Shown: piece after piece, positions 41,031 to 49,571 of the stretch
Layout of the letters: each line of letters opens with the position of its first letter
How positions within the stretch are numbered: position 1 is the first letter of the stretch
Assembly (NCBI RefSeq): GCF_009760925.1
Contig: NZ_VRLV01000007.1
Span: 310,001-374,000 of the forward strand
Length of the DNA: 64,000 nt
Direction of reading: 5' to 3'
Origin: Nonomuraea typhae
GTDB lineage: Bacteria; Actinomycetota; Actinomycetes; Streptosporangiales; Streptosporangiaceae
Program-made: the position numbers and the translations under genes
Notes under the pieces: generated by a model
Told to the model about the DNA's origin: nothing
Seen by the model: the letters and a program-made list of their open reading frames with translations, nothing else
The model's database searches: none

Positions 41031-42729
41031 GCGCAGAAGTGTGATTCCGGCCTGGGCCGGGGCGCTGGCGGGCCTCGTGGCCGCGGCGCTCTCCCTCGGC
41101 CTCGCCCAGCTCGTCGCCGCCGTCATCCATCCGGAGGCCGCCCCGGTGATCGCCGTGGGCGACGCGGTGGTGGACCTGAGCCCCGCCCCGGTCAAGGACT
41201 GGGCCATCGCGACGTTCGGGGAGAACGACAAGAACGTCCTCATCGCGGGCGTGCTGGTGCTGCTCGCGCTGGCGGCCGCGGGCATCGGCCGGCTGGCCGT
41301 CCGCAGGATCGGGTACGGCCAGGCGGGGCTGGCCGCCTTCGCCGCGATCGGGGTGTGGGCCGTCATGACCCGGCCCGACGCGGGCCCGGCCGACGTCCTG
41401 CCGACCGTCCTGGGAGCCGCCGTGGGCGCGTGGGCGCTCGGCCGGCTGGTACGGCGGGCCTACGGCACACCGGCCACGGCTTCCGGGCCCGCCAGACTGC
41501 CCGAGCCATCCGGGTCTCCCGAGCCTCCCCAGGCGTCTGACCTTCCCCAGGCGTCCGAGCCTCCCAGGGGTTCCGGGTCTCCTCGGGCTTCCGAACCCTC
41601 CGAGGCCCCCGAGCCTTCCGTGGCCCCCGGGCCTTCTGAGTGGCCCACCGTGCATCCCCTGGAGCCGGTCTTCGACCGGCGGCGGCTGCTGATCGGCGCG
41701 GCCGGCGGGGTGGTGGTCGCGGGGGCGTCGGCGGCGCTGGGCCGGGCGTGGTCGGGGTCGCAGGCGGTGGACGCGGCCAGGAGCGAGCTCAGCCTGCCCC
41801 TGGCCACGCGCCCGGCGGCGCCGCTGCCGCGGGGCGTGGACCTGCGGCTCAACGGCCTGACCCCGTTCGTCACGAACAACCGGGACTTCTACCAGGTGCA
41901 CACCGCCCTCATCCTGCCCAGGATCGACCCCAAGGACTGGACCCTGCGCATCCACGGCATGGTCGACCGGCCCGTCGAGCTGACCTACGCCGACCTGCTC
42001 AACCGCCCCCTCACCGAGGCCGACATCACCCTCACCTGCGTCTCCAACGAGGTCGGCGGCACCTTGGCGGGCACCGCCCGCTGGCTGGGCGTGCCGCTGG
42101 CCGACGTGCTGCGCGAGGCCGGTGTCCAGAAGGACGCCGACATGCTGCTGTCCACCTCCGACGACGGCTGGACCTGCGGCACCCCGGTGGACGTGGTCAT
42201 GGACGGAAGGAACGCCCTGCTGGCCGTGGGCATGAACGACGAGCCGCTGCCGCTGTCCCACGGCTTCCCGGTCCGGCAGGTGGTGCCGGGGTTGTATGGC
42301 TACGTCTCGGCGACCAAGTGGGTGGTGGACATCAAGGTGACCCGCTTCGACCGGGACGAGGCGTACTGGACGCCGCGTGGCTGGTCGGCCAAGGGGCCCA
42401 TCAAGACCCAGTCGCGCATCGACCTGCCGCGGGGTTCGGTGGCGGCCGGCCGTACCACGATCGCGGGGGTGGCGTGGGCCCAGCACACGGGCGTGGACGC
42501 GGTGGAGGTGCGGGTGGACGGCGGCGCCTGGCAACTGGCGCGGCTGGCCGAGGCGCCGACCGCGGACACGTGGCGGCAGTGGGCGCTGGACTGGGAGGCC
42601 GCGCCGGGCGAGCACACGATCGAGGTGCGGGCCACGGATGCGGCCGGCCGTACGCAGACGGAGCGGAAGGCGCCGCCCGCGCCGGACGGGGCGACGGGGT
42701 GGCACACGGTGACCGTGCGCGTCACGTGA
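41029..42729 (+). CDS. Membrane-anchored sulfite-oxidase-family molybdopterin oxidoreductase
   Basis: A 566-aa protein with three to four transmembrane segments (residues 5-30, 62-82, 93-110, 122-140) and a Pro/Ser/Glu-rich linker (about 145-204). A further hydrophobic stretch (ILIGAAGGVVVAG) precedes the extracytoplasmic Mo domain. The Moco cysteine C337 in TLTCVSNEVGG, LSHGFPVRQVVPGLYGYVSATKWV and the C-terminal dimerisation domain (GVAWAQHTGVDAVEVRVDGG) are typical of the sulfite oxidase/SorA group. The electron acceptor and the true substrate are unknown. The GTG start is embedded in a hairpin. Confidence 0.9.
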   Translation: MRRSVIPAWAGALAGLVAAALSLGLAQLVAAVIHPEAAPVIAVGDAVVDLSPAPVKDWAIATFGENDKNVLIAGVLVLLALAAAGIGRLAVRRIGYGQAGLAAFAAIGVWAVMTRPDAGPADVLPTVLGAAVGAWALGRLVRRAYGTPATASGPARLPEPSGSPEPPQASDLPQASEPPRGSGSPRASEPSEAPEPSVAPGPSEWPTVHPLEPVFDRRRLLIGAAGGVVVAGASAALGRAWSGSQAVDAARSELSLPLATRPAAPLPRGVDLRLNGLTPFVTNNRDFYQVHTALILPRIDPKDWTLRIHGMVDRPVELTYADLLNRPLTEADITLTCVSNEVGGTLAGTARWLGVPLADVLREAGVQKDADMLLSTSDDGWTCGTPVDVVMDGRNALLAVGMNDEPLPLSHGFPVRQVVPGLYGYVSATKWVVDIKVTRFDRDEAYWTPRGWSAKGPIKTQSRIDLPRGSVAAGRTTIAGVAWAQHTGVDAVEVRVDGGAWQLARLAEAPTADTWRQWALDWEAAPGEHTIEVRATDAAGRTQTERKAPPAPDGATGWHTVTVRVT

Positions 42730-42733
42730 GGCG

Positions 42734-42762
42734 TTGACGCGCCCGAGTTAAACGTTTAACAA
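42734..42762 (+). promoter_or_regulatory. LacI promoter with 14-bp palindromic operator
   Basis: TTGACG (42734) and TAACAA (42757) are 17 bp apart. GTTAAACGTTTAAC (42747-42760), a perfect 14-bp palindrome of LacI-operator form, covers the spacer end and the -10. Transcription would begin close to the GTG at 42771. Confidence 0.75.
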
Positions 42763-42770
42763 TGGGTCGC

Positions 42771-43748
42771 GTGTCAGCCAAGCCGACCGTCCGTGACGTC
42801 GCGCGCCGGGCCGGGGTCTCGGTGGCGACCGTCTCCTACGTGCTCAACGGCCGCGACGACGGCCGGGCCCGGCCCGAGACCCGCGACCGCGTGCTCGCGG
42901 CCGTCGCCGAGCTCGGCTACACGCCCAGCTTCGCCGCCCGTGGCCTGCGCCGGGGGCGGACCGAGCAGGTGTACGTGGTGCCGCGCTGGCCGGGTTCGCC
43001 CTTCGCCGCCGCGCTGGCCCGGGACGTGGCCGCCGTGGCGGAACGGCACGGGTACGCCACGGCGATGTTCGTCCAGGGGGACTGGCTGGGCTACCTGCGC
43101 CGGCACGTGGCCGACGGAGCCGCCATCGACCTGTGGCACCATCGCGGCTTCGCCGCCGAGCGGCTCGCCCCGCTGGTCGAGATGGGGCTGGCGCTGCTGG
43201 TGTTCGGCAACGGCATCGAACCCGACGGCTTCGACGTCGTGCGCAGCAACGAGCGGGAAGCCTGCGAGGAGGCCGTGCGGTTCCTGGTGGCCGCGGGGCA
43301 CGAGCGCATCGCCTGCCTGCGCCGCCGGCCGGACGAGGGCGAGGGCGACTACCGGGCGGTGCGGTTCGAGGCGTTCGAGAACGTTCTCGGGGAACTGCCC
43401 GCGCCGTGGCTCATGCCCTGCGCCCACAACTCGTGGGAGCGCGGCCACGACGCCGCGCTCGCGCTCCTCGACCGCCCCGACCGGCCCACCGCGATCTTCG
43501 CGCTGAGCGACTCGGCCGGGGTCGCCGCGTACTGGGCGGCGCGCTCCCTGGGCCTGCGCGTCCCCGACGACGTGGCCATCGTGGCCGTCGGCGGCGTCCA
43601 CGAGCGCACCACGCAGGTGACCTTCGTCGAACCCGACCACCTGGACCTCGCCCCCGCCGCCGGCCTGCTCTTCGACCGTCTCGCCCACCCAGGACCCGGC
43701 CGGGTCCTGTTCCAGAACTGGAGCCTGGTACACCGTGGCACAGCCTGA
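42771..43748 (+). CDS. LacI family transcriptional regulator
   Basis: A 325-aa sugar-type repressor. The N-terminal HTH is TVRDVARRAGVSVATVSYVLNG, with hinge helix GYTPSFAARGLRRGRT. A periplasmic-binding-like effector domain follows (AIFALSDSAGVAAYWAARSLGLRVPDDVAIVAVGG). The GTG at 42771 is favoured because it sits where the predicted promoter starts transcription; an in-frame ATG at 42762 is the alternative. The 14-bp palindrome upstream suggests autorepression. The adjacent sulfatase overlaps its 3' end by 14 bp and is the likely target. Confidence 0.9.
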   Translation: MSAKPTVRDVARRAGVSVATVSYVLNGRDDGRARPETRDRVLAAVAELGYTPSFAARGLRRGRTEQVYVVPRWPGSPFAAALARDVAAVAERHGYATAMFVQGDWLGYLRRHVADGAAIDLWHHRGFAAERLAPLVEMGLALLVFGNGIEPDGFDVVRSNEREACEEAVRFLVAAGHERIACLRRRPDEGEGDYRAVRFEAFENVLGELPAPWLMPCAHNSWERGHDAALALLDRPDRPTAIFALSDSAGVAAYWAARSLGLRVPDDVAIVAVGGVHERTTQVTFVEPDHLDLAPAAGLLFDRLAHPGPGRVLFQNWSLVHRGTA

Positions 43749-45120
43749 CATCCTGGTGATCTTCACCGACCAGTGGCGCGGCGACTGCCTGTCGATCGCC
43801 GGCCACCCCGTCGTGGAGACCCCCTTCATCGACCGCTGGGCCTCCGGCGCACGCCGCTTCACCCGCGCCTACTCCGCCACCCCCACCTGCGTGCCCGCCC
43901 GCGCCTCACTCATGACCGGCCAGCGCGCCACCACCCACCGCAGGGTCGGCTACGCCGACGGCGTCCCGTGGGAGTACGGCACCACCCTCGCGGGCGAGTT
44001 CAGCCGGTACGGCTACCGCACCCACGCCATCGGCAAGATGCACGTCTACCCCGAACGCCACCCCCTGGGCTTCGACAGCGTGGAACTGCACGACGGCTAC
44101 CTCCACTTCGCCCGCCGGCACGCGGCCGACCTGGGCGAGGTGGACGACTACGTGCCCTGGCTGCGCCGGGTCAGCGGGCGGGCCGAGGCCGACTACGCCG
44201 AGCACGGGATCGACTGCAACAGCGTCGTGGCCAGGCCGTGGGACAAACCCGAATGGCAGCACCCGACCAACTGGGTGACCCAGCGCACCGTCGACTTCCT
44301 GCGCACCCGGGACAGGAACCGGCCGTTCTTCCTGTTCACCAGCTTTCACCGGCCGCATCCGCCGTACGACCCGCCCGCCTGGGCCTTCGAGCAATACCTC
44401 GGCCGCGAGATGCCGCCACCTCCGGTGGGGGAGTGGGCCAGGGAGATGTGGGGCGCCACCGGCACCCCGTACGACCCGGCCTCGCCGTACCTGGAGCTGC
44501 CGCCGGAGCGGCTGCGGCGGGCACGGGCCGGCTACTACGGGCACATGTCGCACATCGACCAGCAGGTCAACCGGATCCTCGAGGTGCTGGCCGAGGCGGG
44601 GGCCGACGACACGATCGTGGTGTTCACCTCCGACCACGGCGAGCTGATGGGCGACCACAACCTCTTCCGCAAGTCGCTCGGCTACGAGGGCGCGGCGCAC
44701 ATCCCGTTCGTCGTGGGCGGGCCGGGGATCACGCCCGGCGTGGACGAGCGGGTCGTGGAGCTGCGCGATGTCATGCCGACGCTGCTCGGCGCCGCCGGGC
44801 TGCCCGTGCCCGCCTCCGTGGAGGGCCGTGACGTGCTCTCGGGAGCGGCGCGATCGGTGCTGCACGGCGAGCACGTGCTGACGCGCGACAGCAGCGTGCA
44901 CTGGCTGACGGACGGGCGCTGGAAGTACCACTGGCGCAGCTCCGACGGCCGCGAGCAGCTGTTCGACCTGGCCGCGGATCCCGGTGAGCGGCACGAGCTG
45001 CCCGGCGTCCAGCCGTGGCGGGCCGAGCTGGCCGAGCGGCTGCGCGGCAGGCCGGAGGGCTTCGTGGCGGGAGGCGATCTGGTCATCGGACGTCCGGTCA
45101 GCGCCGTCCTGCCCGCCTGA
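43735..45120 (+). CDS. Sulfatase (type I, formylglycine-dependent)
   Basis: A 461-aa arylsulfatase-family hydrolase. The formylglycine signature is TCVPARASLMTG, with Cys52 to be oxidised by a formylglycine-generating enzyme (not in this window). IFTDQWRGDCLS and VVFTSDHGELMGDHNLF carry the remaining metal ligands, and RKSLGYEGAAHIPFV a conserved Lys/His region. There is no signal peptide, so the substrate is cytosolic or imported (sulfated sugar or choline-sulfate-like). It overlaps the LacI gene by 14 bp; together they look like a small sugar-sulfate scavenging operon. Confidence 0.91.
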   Translation: MAQPDILVIFTDQWRGDCLSIAGHPVVETPFIDRWASGARRFTRAYSATPTCVPARASLMTGQRATTHRRVGYADGVPWEYGTTLAGEFSRYGYRTHAIGKMHVYPERHPLGFDSVELHDGYLHFARRHAADLGEVDDYVPWLRRVSGRAEADYAEHGIDCNSVVARPWDKPEWQHPTNWVTQRTVDFLRTRDRNRPFFLFTSFHRPHPPYDPPAWAFEQYLGREMPPPPVGEWAREMWGATGTPYDPASPYLELPPERLRRARAGYYGHMSHIDQQVNRILEVLAEAGADDTIVVFTSDHGELMGDHNLFRKSLGYEGAAHIPFVVGGPGITPGVDERVVELRDVMPTLLGAAGLPVPASVEGRDVLSGAARSVLHGEHVLTRDSSVHWLTDGRWKYHWRSSDGREQLFDLAADPGERHELPGVQPWRAELAERLRGRPEGFVAGGDLVIGRPVSAVLPA

Positions 45121-45193
45121 GAATCGCCCAACCTCCTGACTCGGCGCGACGGGGCCTCTACCATCGGTCGTCGAGCATGACAGGAGGCAGGAC

Positions 45194-45952
45194 GTGTTCC
45201 GCGACCGAAAGTCCGGCGTCCGGTGGAGCCTTCCCGACGGGCCGTACAACCCGCTGGTCGCCGACGGTGTGCGCTGGCGTGACTACGAGCTCGCCGCCGA
45301 ATCGGACCCGCCGGGGCCGGCGGACGACGGGCAGGACTGGTTCGACGGGCCCGACCGGCCGCCGCCGCTGGCCGAGTGCCGGCCGTACGGGCTGCCCGGC
45401 GGGCTGGCGCATCCGGACCCGCAAATCGAGCAGGACCTCGCCCGGGCCGTGCCGCCCGGCACCCGTTTTCCCGATCCGCGCGGGACGTGGATCAGGTTGA
45501 TCAACGGCGGGGGCGCGGCCGACGACCCGTTCCGGGCCGGCAACGCCGCCGACTGCGCGCTGGCGGTGCTGTCCACCTGGCACGGCGAGCCCGCGGCCGC
45601 GGCGCCCAGGCTGCCGGAGTACGACCGGATCGGACGGCCCCTGCTCACGGGGGAGGCGGGCGGCGTGGCCCGGATGGAGCGCTGGGTCGGGCAGCGCTTC
45701 GAATGCGCCGGGCAGGGCAGGCGGGCCTATCCGCTCATCGCCCGGCGGCTGGCCGAGGCCGGTCACGGGGCGGCGGCGGTGCTCGTCGTGCGCTGGCCGG
45801 GCGGCGGCTCCCACGCGTGGAACGCGGTCAACATGACGGGCGAGGTGATCTGGGTGGACGCCCAGCGCGGGCACATGGCGGTCGAACCGCCCTACACCAC
45901 CGTCACCGGGGTCTTCTGCGTGATGGCCGACCGGCGGGGGCTGCCCCGGTGA
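45194..45952 (+). CDS. Tox-PL-type papain-fold/glutamine deamidase toxin
   Basis: A 252-aa protein whose C-terminal ~155 residues fit the papain-fold Tox-PL (glutamine deamidase) toxin domain. Catalytic triad candidates are Cys121 in GNAADCALAVLSTWHGEP, His207 in GGSHAWNAVN and Asp222 in VIWVDAQRG. The first ~95 residues are Pro/Asp-rich with no signal peptide or secretion domain (no RHS, WXG or PT-VENN type region). The GTG at 45194 follows AGGAGG. The next gene, coupled by GTGA overlap, looks like its immunity gene. The domain call rests on motif recognition. Confidence 0.82.
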   Translation: MFRDRKSGVRWSLPDGPYNPLVADGVRWRDYELAAESDPPGPADDGQDWFDGPDRPPPLAECRPYGLPGGLAHPDPQIEQDLARAVPPGTRFPDPRGTWIRLINGGGAADDPFRAGNAADCALAVLSTWHGEPAAAAPRLPEYDRIGRPLLTGEAGGVARMERWVGQRFECAGQGRRAYPLIARRLAEAGHGAAAVLVVRWPGGGSHAWNAVNMTGEVIWVDAQRGHMAVEPPYTTVTGVFCVMADRRGLPR

Positions 45953-46218
45953 ACCTGGACCAGGCCCGCGCGGTGGCCGAGGAGTACTTCAACGGCGTAC
46001 GGCCGGCCGCCGACGCCGTCCCGGTCGGCATCCACGCCTTCCATGAGGGGTACGTGGCCTGGGTCAAGGAGGCCGAGCCCGCCGACCCGGCGGAGTTGCC
46101 CGAGGTGGCGGGCGGCGGCTGCATCGTCCTGGACCGGGCGACCGGCGAGGTGGTGATCCGGCCACTGCTCGACCCCGAGACGGTCGCCGAGCAGTGGCCG
46201 GGCCGTACGCCCCGATGA
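45949..46218 (+). CDS. Imm35/YrhB-like immunity protein
   Basis: An 89-aa protein overlapping the toxin gene by GTGA, the usual toxin-immunity order. LDQARAVAEEYFNG at the start and GGGCIVLDRATGEVVIRPLLDPETVAEQW at the end are characteristic of the Imm35 (YrhB) family of small immunity proteins. It is expected to bind and block the deamidase or protease site in the cytoplasm. It is convergent with the ABC permease gene, with 1 bp between their stops. Confidence 0.8.
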   Translation: MNLDQARAVAEEYFNGVRPAADAVPVGIHAFHEGYVAWVKEAEPADPAELPEVAGGGCIVLDRATGEVVIRPLLDPETVAEQWPGRTPR

Positions 46219-46219
46219 G

Positions 46220-48691
46220 CTAGCCGGTGGCCAGCGAGCCGACGATCGAGGTGCGGGCGGCGCGGCGGGCGGGCAGGACGGCGGCGAGCACGCCCGCCAC
46301 GCCCGACAGCGCCACGAACAGCGCGACCTGCCCGATCGGCACCTGGTAGACCGCGTCGTCGATCATGGCCATCACCGCGGCCCAGCCGAACACGAGGCCG
46401 AGCACCACGCCGACCAGGGCGCCGATGAGGCCGAGCACCAGCGCCTCCACCGAGAGCATCCTGCGCAGCTGCGGCCTGGTCAGGCCCAGGGCGCGCAGCA
46501 GGGCCGACTCCCTGGTGCGTTCGTGGACCGACAGCGACAACGTGTTGGCGATGCCCAGCAGGGAGATGAGGATGGCCAGGCCCAGCAGCGCCGTGATGAT
46601 CATCAGGACCATGTCGAGCGCGTCGTCGAACTGGCCGCGTACCTCGGTCGAGCTCTGCACCTGGACCGTCGGGTAGGCCGCGGTGGCCGCCTCGACGACC
46701 TTGCGGGCCTGGTCGGGGCTGACGCCGTCCTTGATGTTGATCATCACGCGGGAGTCCATGGCCCTGGCGAACGCCGCGTTGAAGGCGGCCTCCGGGAGCG
46801 TCACCGACGGCAGCGGGGTGGACTCGCCGTCGAGGATCGCCACGACCTTCTGCCGCTCGCCCTTGACCGTGAGCGAGTCGCCGACCTTCACGCCGAGCCG
46901 TTCGGCCGCGTAGTCGGTCACGGCCGCCATGCCCGGGCCGAAGCCGGTCATCGTGCCGGTCTTGGCGACCGGCTTGAGCGGGCCGGTCCAGGTGCCGACG
47001 TCGGTTTCCTTGCCGCCGACCTTGGTGAGGCCCTCGCGGATGCTCACGACCGAGCCGAGCTCCGGCTGGGCGCGCAGCTTCTCGCCCACCTCGCGCGGGA
47101 TGGCGGGCTCCCGGGTCTGCGTCATGATCATGTAGTCGATGGGGAACTGGTCGTCGAGCTTGGCACCGAGCGTCACCCGCGTGGAAGCGGTGATGATCGA
47201 GATGAGCGTCATCAGCGTGACCCCGATCGTCAGCGCGACCGTGGTGGTGGCCGCGCGCCGCGGGTTGCGGCCGGAGTTGTCCACGGCCAGCCTGCCCGGC
47301 ACCCCGAACAGCTTGCGCGGGATCCACCCGACCAGCGCGCTCAGCGGCTTGACCAGGACCGGGCCGAGGATCAGCACCGCGAGGAAGGTCAGCGCGCCCC
47401 CGGCCATGACGACGACCAGCGAGATCATCTCGCCCGGTGTCATCATCACCCCGGCCGCGGTCACGCCCGCGCCGGCCAGCAGGAACAGCCCGGCGACGAC
47501 CATGTGCAGCACACCGGCGCGGAACGTCTGCTCCTCCACCTGGCTGCGCAGCGCGGCGATCGGGGCGACCCGGGTGGCGCCGCGCGCCGGCAGCAGGGCG
47601 GCGCCGACGGTGACCAGGATGCCGACCGCGAACCCGATGGCGATCGTCTTCGGCGCCAGCGTGACGCCCGCGTTCGTCGGCAGCGGCGCGTCCACCGCCC
47701 TCAGCACGGCCATCGCCAGCGCGCCCAGGCCGTAGCCGGCCACCAGGCCGAGCACGGACGAGAGCACGCCGACCACCGCCGACTCCAGCAGCACCGAGCC
47801 GAACACCTGCTTGCGGGTGGCGCCGATGCAGCGCAGCAACGCCATCTCGCGGGTGCGCTGGGCGATGAGGATGTTGAACGTGTTGTAGATGACCAGCGCC
47901 GCGACCATCATCGCGATCAGGCCGAACAACAGCAGCCCCGCGGTGATCATGTCGGTGGAGACGCCCGCCGCCTTGGCCAGGTCGTCGGCCAGCTCCTGGC
48001 CGGTCATGACGAGCGCGCCACCGGCGACCGCGGTCACCGCCTTCTTCAGCGCGGCGGGGTCGGCGCCGGCCACGTCGATCTCCGTGAAGCCCTTGGCCGC
48101 GGTCATCCGCGTGGCCGTCGCGGCCGTGAAGCCGACGGTGCCGGTGTAGGACAGCTCCTGGTCCAGGCCGGGGTCGGTGATGCCGACCAGCTTGAACTCG
48201 TGCCGCTCCTGCCGGTGGTCGAGCACGGTGATCGTGTCACCGGCCTTGAGCCCCTGGGCCTTGGCGGTGTTCTTGTCCAGCACGGCCGCGTGGTCGTCGT
48301 TGCCGGGGCCGGTGCCGCTCACGATCGTGGTGCGGGCCAGCTCACCGGTCGGAATCGAGATGGCGGTGGTCGGCAGATTGCCCACCGCCTTGCCGTCCTT
48401 GCCGAGCAGCGGCGCGGGCGCGCGGACCTGGCCCTGCGCGTCCCTGACGCCCGGCACGTCCTTGATCCGGCTCAGCAGCTTCGCCGGCAGCAGCCCGTCG
48501 CGTTCCTTCGGCAGCACGGCCACGGCGACCTTGCCCGCCTCGGCGGTGACCTTCTGGGAGAAACCCGCGTCCACGGTGTCGGTCAGCACGAACGTGCCCG
48601 CGATGAACCCCACGCCCAGCGTGATCGCCAGCGAGGTGAGCAGCAGTCTCAGCTTGTGCGCGCGCAGCCCGGCCAGGGCCGTCTTCACCAC
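46220..48691 (-). CDS. FtsX-like ABC transporter permease (MacB type)
   Basis: An 823-aa permease with an N-terminal helix (MVKTALAGLRAHKLRLLLTSLAITLGVGFIAG), a large extracellular MacB-PCD-like domain (about 40-235), and two FtsX blocks. Each block has a three-helix set (AGLLLFGLIAMMVAALVIYNTFNILIAQRTREMALLRCIGA, and near the C-terminus ALLGLAILISLLGIANTLSLSVHERTRESALLRALGLTRPQLRRML). It functions with the ATPase gene 6 bp upstream as an exporter of antimicrobial peptides or lipoproteins. Confidence 0.92.
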   Translation of the reverse strand: MVKTALAGLRAHKLRLLLTSLAITLGVGFIAGTFVLTDTVDAGFSQKVTAEAGKVAVAVLPKERDGLLPAKLLSRIKDVPGVRDAQGQVRAPAPLLGKDGKAVGNLPTTAISIPTGELARTTIVSGTGPGNDDHAAVLDKNTAKAQGLKAGDTITVLDHRQERHEFKLVGITDPGLDQELSYTGTVGFTAATATRMTAAKGFTEIDVAGADPAALKKAVTAVAGGALVMTGQELADDLAKAAGVSTDMITAGLLLFGLIAMMVAALVIYNTFNILIAQRTREMALLRCIGATRKQVFGSVLLESAVVGVLSSVLGLVAGYGLGALAMAVLRAVDAPLPTNAGVTLAPKTIAIGFAVGILVTVGAALLPARGATRVAPIAALRSQVEEQTFRAGVLHMVVAGLFLLAGAGVTAAGVMMTPGEMISLVVVMAGGALTFLAVLILGPVLVKPLSALVGWIPRKLFGVPGRLAVDNSGRNPRRAATTTVALTIGVTLMTLISIITASTRVTLGAKLDDQFPIDYMIMTQTREPAIPREVGEKLRAQPELGSVVSIREGLTKVGGKETDVGTWTGPLKPVAKTGTMTGFGPGMAAVTDYAAERLGVKVGDSLTVKGERQKVVAILDGESTPLPSVTLPEAAFNAAFARAMDSRVMINIKDGVSPDQARKVVEAATAAYPTVQVQSSTEVRGQFDDALDMVLMIITALLGLAILISLLGIANTLSLSVHERTRESALLRALGLTRPQLRRMLSVEALVLGLIGALVGVVLGLVFGWAAVMAMIDDAVYQVPIGQVALFVALSGVAGVLAAVLPARRAARTSIVGSLATG

Positions 48692-48697
48692 CCCGCC

Positions 48698-49456
48698 TCA
48701 CCCTTCCAGCTTCATCAGGGTGTCGAGCACCGACTGCGGGCTCGGCTGGGCCAGCTCCGAGACCAGCATGCCGTCGCGCAGGAAGATCACTCGGTCGGCG
48801 TAGGCGGCGGCCACCGGGTCGTGGGTGACCATCACGATCGTCTGGCCCAGCTCGCGCACGCTCGAGCGCAGGAACGACAGCACCTCCGCGCCGCTGCGCG
48901 AGTCGAGGTTGCCGGTCGGCTCGTCGGCGAAGATCACCTGCGGCTTGCTGATGAGCGCGCGGGCCACCGCCACCCGCTGCTGCTGGCCGCCGGAGAGCTC
49001 GGTCGGCTTGTGGCCGAGCCGGTCCCGCAGCCCGACGGTCTCGATCACCCGGTCGAACAGCGGCTGGTCGGCCTGGCGCCCGGCGATCTCCAGCGGCAGC
49101 CGGATGTTCTGCTCGGCGGTCAGCGTCGGCAGCAGGTTGAACGCCTGGAAGATGAACCCGATCCGCTCCCGGCGCAGCAGCGTGAGCTGCTTGTCGTTCA
49201 GGCCGGTCAGCTCGACGTCGCCGATGTGCACGCTGCCGCTCGTGGCGCTGTCCAGACCGGCCAGGCAGTGCATCAGCGTGGACTTGCCCGAGCCGGACGG
49301 CCCCATGATCGCGGTGAACGCCCCGGTGGCGAAGGACACGTCCACGCCGCGCAGGGCGTGCACCTGGGCGTCGCCCTGGCCGTACACCTTGGTCAGGGCT
49401 CTGGCCACCACCGATTGGGGTGCCTGGCGCCGTGTCTCCGTGATGGTCACGTTCAC
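48698..49456 (-). CDS. ABC transporter ATP-binding protein (MacB/LolD type)
   Basis: A 252-aa ATPase. Walker A is GPSGSGKST (residues 52-60), the signature LSGGQQQRVAVARAL, Walker B VIFADEPTGNLD, and the H-loop VTHDPVAAAYADR. This subfamily couples to FtsX-type permeases in mechanotransmission or peptide export. It is followed by its permease after 6 bp and preceded at 115 bp by a response-regulator gene. The two-component genes on the same strand probably sense the exported compound. Confidence 0.94.
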   Translation of the reverse strand: MNVTITETRRQAPQSVVARALTKVYGQGDAQVHALRGVDVSFATGAFTAIMGPSGSGKSTLMHCLAGLDSATSGSVHIGDVELTGLNDKQLTLLRRERIGFIFQAFNLLPTLTAEQNIRLPLEIAGRQADQPLFDRVIETVGLRDRLGHKPTELSGGQQQRVAVARALISKPQVIFADEPTGNLDSRSGAEVLSFLRSSVRELGQTIVMVTHDPVAAAYADRVIFLRDGMLVSELAQPSPQSVLDTLMKLEG

Positions 49457-49571
49457 TCCTGGGTCGTGGATCTCGCCGTCTTGCTGCGAACGTCCACCAC
49501 GCTATGGGCGGAAATTTCGCGATCCATGAGCCTTGAGGAGGGACTTCATCTGCCCCTGGAGATGACCGGGA

